Source of the DNA: Frankiaceae bacterium
GTDB taxonomy: Bacteria > Actinomycetota > Actinomycetes > Frankiales > Frankiaceae
Reading direction: 5' to 3'
DNA: 6,925 bases
Assembly (NCBI GenBank): GCA_030840885.1
Contig: JAVEDQ010000434.1
Coordinates: 1 to 6,925, forward strand
Shown: positions 5,251 to 6,925 of the stretch, one piece after another
Layout: each line of letters begins with the position of its first letter
Position numbering within the stretch: position 1 is the first letter of the stretch
Translations under genes and position numbers: made by a program
The notes under the pieces: generated by a model
Database searches by the model: none
Seen by the model: only the letters and a program-made list of their open reading frames with translations
Told to the model about the DNA's origin: nothing

Positions 5251-5304
5251 GTGCCGCCTGCCCGTCGCTCCGGCCGAGTCCTCGTCCCGGTGTCGTCGCG
5301 GTGA
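5251..5304 (+). CDS. Putative 17-codon leader ORF coupled to pimB
   Basis: A GTG at 5251, placed 7 nt after the TACGAT box, opens a frame encoding MPPARRSGRVLVPVSSR and ends at the TGA 5302-5304, whose first two bases are shared with the pimB GTG (5301-5303) in a GTGA overlap. It has no Shine-Dalgarno, so it could only be translated from a leaderless mRNA. Its role would be to deliver ribosomes to the pimB start, which also lacks a Shine-Dalgarno, or to regulate it. The peptide is basic (four Arg in 17). It is unproven; a short open frame ending here could occur by chance. Confidence 0.35.
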   Translation: MPPARRSGRVLVPVSSR

Positions 5305-6452
5305 AGGCTCTCGTCGTCACCAACGACTTCCCACCCCGCCCCGGTGGCATCCAGGCCTTCGTCCATGCCCTCGCGTCCCGGCTCGACCCTTCGGAAGTCG
5401 TGGTCTACGCCTCGGCGTGGTCGGGTTCGGCGGCTTTCGATGCCGCGCAGCCGTTCCCGGTGGTCCGCCACCGCTCGTCGCTGCTGCTCCCGACCCCCGG
5501 CGCCTACCGCCAGGCGTGTGCGCTCGCTCGGGAGCACGGGTGTGACGCGGTCTGGTTCGGCGCAGCCGCACCACTGGCACTGCTTGCCGCGCCACTACTG
5601 AAAGCCGGTGTCGGGCTTCGGCGCGCCGTGGCGACGACCCACGGTCACGAGGTCGGCTGGGCTCTGCTGCCGGGGGCACGGCAGGCGCTGCGTCGCATCG
5701 GGTCGACCACCGACGTCGTCACCTACCTGGGCGAATACACCCGTTCCCGCCTGGCCCCGGCGCTCGGCCCGCGGGCGACGATGGCGCAGCTACCGAGCGG
5801 CGTCGACTCCTCGGTCTTCCGCCCCGGCTCCGGTGGCGAGCAGATCCGGCGACGGCACGGCCTCGGCGAGCGTCCCGTCGTCGTCTGCGTCAGCCGCCTG
5901 GTGGCGCGCAAAGGGCAGGACGTCCTCATCAGGGCGCTGCCCGCGTTGCAGCGGCATGTACCGGACGTGGCGCTGCTCATCGTCGGGGGTGGGCCGGCGC
6001 GGCCGACCTTGGAGCGGCTCGCCCGTGAGCAGGGGGTGGAGCGCGACGTCGTGTTCACCGGATCCGTGCCGTGGGAGGAGCTCCCCGCCCACTACGACGC
6101 CGGCACCGTCTTCTCGATGCCGTGCCGCACCCGGCGAGGTGGCCTCGAGGTCGAGGGGCTCGGCATCGTCTACCTGGAGGCCAACGCCACCGGCCTGCCG
6201 GTGGTGGCGGGCAACAGCGGCGGGTCGCCGGACGCGGTGCGGGAGGGGGAGACCGGTTACGTCGTCGACGGCACCGCCGTCGACCAGGTCGTCGCCGCCC
6301 TCGCGCGGCTGCTCACCGACGACGCACTGCGCGAGCGGCTCGGCAGATCCGGCCGGGCCTGGGTCGAAGAGCGCTGGCGCTGGGACGTCATCGCCGGGCG
6401 ACTCCGCGGGATGCTGGACGGCTCGGACGCAACGCCGCCACCCCTGACCTGA
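5301..6452 (+). CDS. pimB: PimB-type GDP-mannose-dependent phosphatidylinositol-mannoside alpha-1,6-mannosyltransferase, 383 aa
   Basis: This is a GT4-family, GT-B fold retaining enzyme that should add the second mannose to PIM1 at the inner face of the membrane, in PIM/lipomannan biosynthesis. The N-terminus has VTNDFPPRPGGIQAF with the phosphate-loop glycines G15-G16. THGHEVGW (113-120) and WFGAAAPLALLA (85-96) match the M. tuberculosis Rv2188c sequence as I recall it. The nucleotide-sugar half carries SRLVARKGQD with R199 and K204, the VGGGP turn (228-232), and the EVEGLGIVYLEA block with the EX7E pair E285 and E293. Length agrees with Rv2188c (385 aa). The GTG at 5301 is chosen because it puts the conserved start at residue 1; frame extends upstream but not with family-like residues. 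There is no Shine-Dalgarno. In corynebacteria the homologue also works on glucuronyl-diacylglycerol, so the exact acceptor here is not certain. Confidence 0.93.
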   Translation: MKALVVTNDFPPRPGGIQAFVHALASRLDPSEVVVYASAWSGSAAFDAAQPFPVVRHRSSLLLPTPGAYRQACALAREHGCDAVWFGAAAPLALLAAPLLKAGVGLRRAVATTHGHEVGWALLPGARQALRRIGSTTDVVTYLGEYTRSRLAPALGPRATMAQLPSGVDSSVFRPGSGGEQIRRRHGLGERPVVVCVSRLVARKGQDVLIRALPALQRHVPDVALLIVGGGPARPTLERLAREQGVERDVVFTGSVPWEELPAHYDAGTVFSMPCRTRRGGLEVEGLGIVYLEANATGLPVVAGNSGGSPDAVREGETGYVVDGTAVDQVVAALARLLTDDALRERLGRSGRAWVEERWRWDVIAGRLRGMLDGSDATPPPLT

Positions 6453-6469
6453 CCCCGCGAGCGGGATCA
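6450..6469. terminator. Candidate bidirectional terminator at the pimB/ligase junction
   Basis: TGACCCCG (6450-6457) pairs with CGGGATCA (6462-6469) around the loop CGAG. On the plus-strand RNA the stem has one C-A mismatch, whereas on the minus-strand RNA the same position is a G-U wobble, so all eight pairs form. The stem begins in the pimB stop codon and lies beyond the stop of the opposing ligase. There is no U tail. Confidence 0.4.
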
Positions 6470-6499
6470 GGCGGAATCAGGCGGGCTCAGGCGGATCAG
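6461..6499. repeat. Four-copy degenerate decamer tandem repeat
   Basis: The units are GCGGGATCAG (6461-6470), GCGGAATCAG (6471-6480), GCGGGCTCAG (6481-6490) and GCGGATCAG (6491-6499, one base short). The array fills the gap between the convergent genes, and its last unit holds the stop codon of the ligase. On the minus strand every unit contains TGA, and because the period is 10 the stops fall in all three frames. Confidence 0.75.
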
Positions 6500-6925
6500 G
6501 CGTAAAGAGCCTCGACGTCGGCCGAGAAATCCTTCATCACGACGTTGCGCTTGAGCTTGAGGGTCGGCGTCATCTGGCCACCCTCTTCGGTGAAGTCCAC
6601 GCTCAGGATCCGGAACTTGCGGATCGCCTCGGCGCGGCTCACGGCCTTGTTGGCTTCGTCCACCGCCTTCTGCATCTCGTTACGCAGGTCGGGGTCGTCG
6701 ATCAGGTCTTCCACCTGGGCGGACTCGGGCTTGCCGTTCTCGCGCTTCCACTGCGGCAGCGCTTCGGCGTCGATGGTCAGCAGGCAGGCGATGAACGGCT
6801 TGTTGTCGCCGACGACGATGCACTGCGAGATCAGCGGGTGGCCGCGCAGCCGGTCCTCGAGCACGGCCGGGGCGACGTTCTTGCCGCCGGCGGTGACGAT
6901 GAGCTCCTTCTTGCGCCCCGTGATC
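6496..6925 (-). CDS. C-terminal part of long-chain fatty-acid-CoA ligase, FadD15-like (5' end outside window)
   Basis: This is an ANL-superfamily enzyme that activates fatty acids with ATP to an acyl-adenylate and then forms acyl-CoA. The frame is open to the right edge; 142 residues of an expected roughly 600 are visible, and the GTG at 6864 is an internal valine. The visible part begins with the A8 hinge motif [19 protein letters not shown] (residues 1-19), followed by the mobile C-terminal subdomain with [14 protein letters not shown] (37-50). Near the end is TPTLKLKR (119-126), where the A10 adenylation lysine of this class is expected (K123 or K125). The bacterial FAA1/FadD15 group has this KLKR form instead of the PRTxSGK seen in acetyl-CoA synthetases. 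It is convergent with pimB, the same arrangement as Rv2187-Rv2188c from memory. Chain-length specificity cannot be judged from this part. Confidence 0.9.
   Translation of the reverse strand, partial: ITGRKKELIVTAGGKNVAPAVLEDRLRGHPLISQCIVVGDNKPFIACLLTIDAEALPQWKRENGKPESAQVEDLIDDPDLRNEMQKAVDEANKAVSRAEAIRKFRILSVDFTEEGGQMTPTLKLKRNVVMKDFSADVEALYA

Noticed and set aside
5052..5300. N-terminal extension of pimB to the ATG at 5052
   Set aside because: It overlaps the four-cysteine gene in another frame, is Arg/Ala-rich, and PimB homologues begin directly at the VTNDFPP segment.
4515..5537. 340-residue minus-strand open frame spanning the NYN end, the small gene and the start of pimB
   Set aside because: It is antisense to three supported genes and their promoters, low in complexity (Arg, Ser, Thr) and has no family features.
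1..6925. A defence island, mobile element, CRISPR array or biosynthetic cluster
   Set aside because: All genes recognised are chromosomal core or conserved-hypothetical types. There are no transposase, integrase or toxin-antitoxin motifs, no spaced direct repeats of CRISPR size and no visible shift in base composition.

Overview
This window is high-GC DNA (roughly 70% G+C or more by eye) from an actinobacterium. The evidence is a strong G/C bias at third codon positions, GTG starts, purine-rich ribosome binding sites of the GGAGG type, and gene content: a PimB-type phosphatidylinositol-mannoside mannosyltransferase, a FadD15-type acyl-CoA synthetase, an exonuclease/UvrC-like fusion and an Rv1262c-type HIT protein. 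The pairing of pimB convergent with fadD15, with the exonuclease/GIY-YIG gene nearby, resembles from memory the Mycobacterium tuberculosis Rv2187-Rv2191 neighbourhood. The genus cannot be fixed from this sequence; I see nothing that indicates recent transfer.

Left part (1-2855). The window opens inside a plus-strand gene for a probable extracytoplasmic beta-propeller-like protein anchored by a C-terminal membrane helix (1-597). It converges over a short hairpin-bearing gap on two minus-strand genes: a stand-alone Lrp/AsnC ligand-binding (RAM) protein of 95 residues without a helix-turn-helix domain (627-914), and upstream of it a 622-residue DEDDh exonuclease fused to the GIY-YIG nuclease half of UvrC (987-2855).

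Middle (2856-5226). A 129-bp divergent region separates the exonuclease from a plus-strand series: an HIT nucleotide hydrolase/transferase (2985-3395), a coiled-coil plus NYN/YacP-type RNase protein (3511-4854) and a 71-residue four-cysteine conserved small protein (5011-5226). Both divergent starts lack a Shine-Dalgarno sequence and have TAnnnT boxes 7-8 nt before the ATG, which points to leaderless transcripts.

Right part (5227-6925). pimB (5301-6452) has no Shine-Dalgarno sequence, but is preceded by a possible leaderless 17-codon ORF whose stop overlaps the pimB start as GTGA. pimB ends in a dyad and a four-copy decamer repeat, and converges on the C-terminal end of a long-chain fatty-acid-CoA ligase that runs off the right edge.

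Overall this is mostly core actinobacterial housekeeping sequence: lipid and cell-envelope synthesis (pimB, fadD15-like) and nucleic-acid processing (exonuclease/GIY-YIG, NYN, HIT). No mobile element, CRISPR array, tRNA or rRNA was seen, and no gap without a gene exceeds 300 bases. The observations most worth checking are the pimB leader ORF, the cluster of leaderless starts, the UvrC-like four-cysteine motif kept in the exonuclease fusion, and the coiled-coil/NYN architecture.
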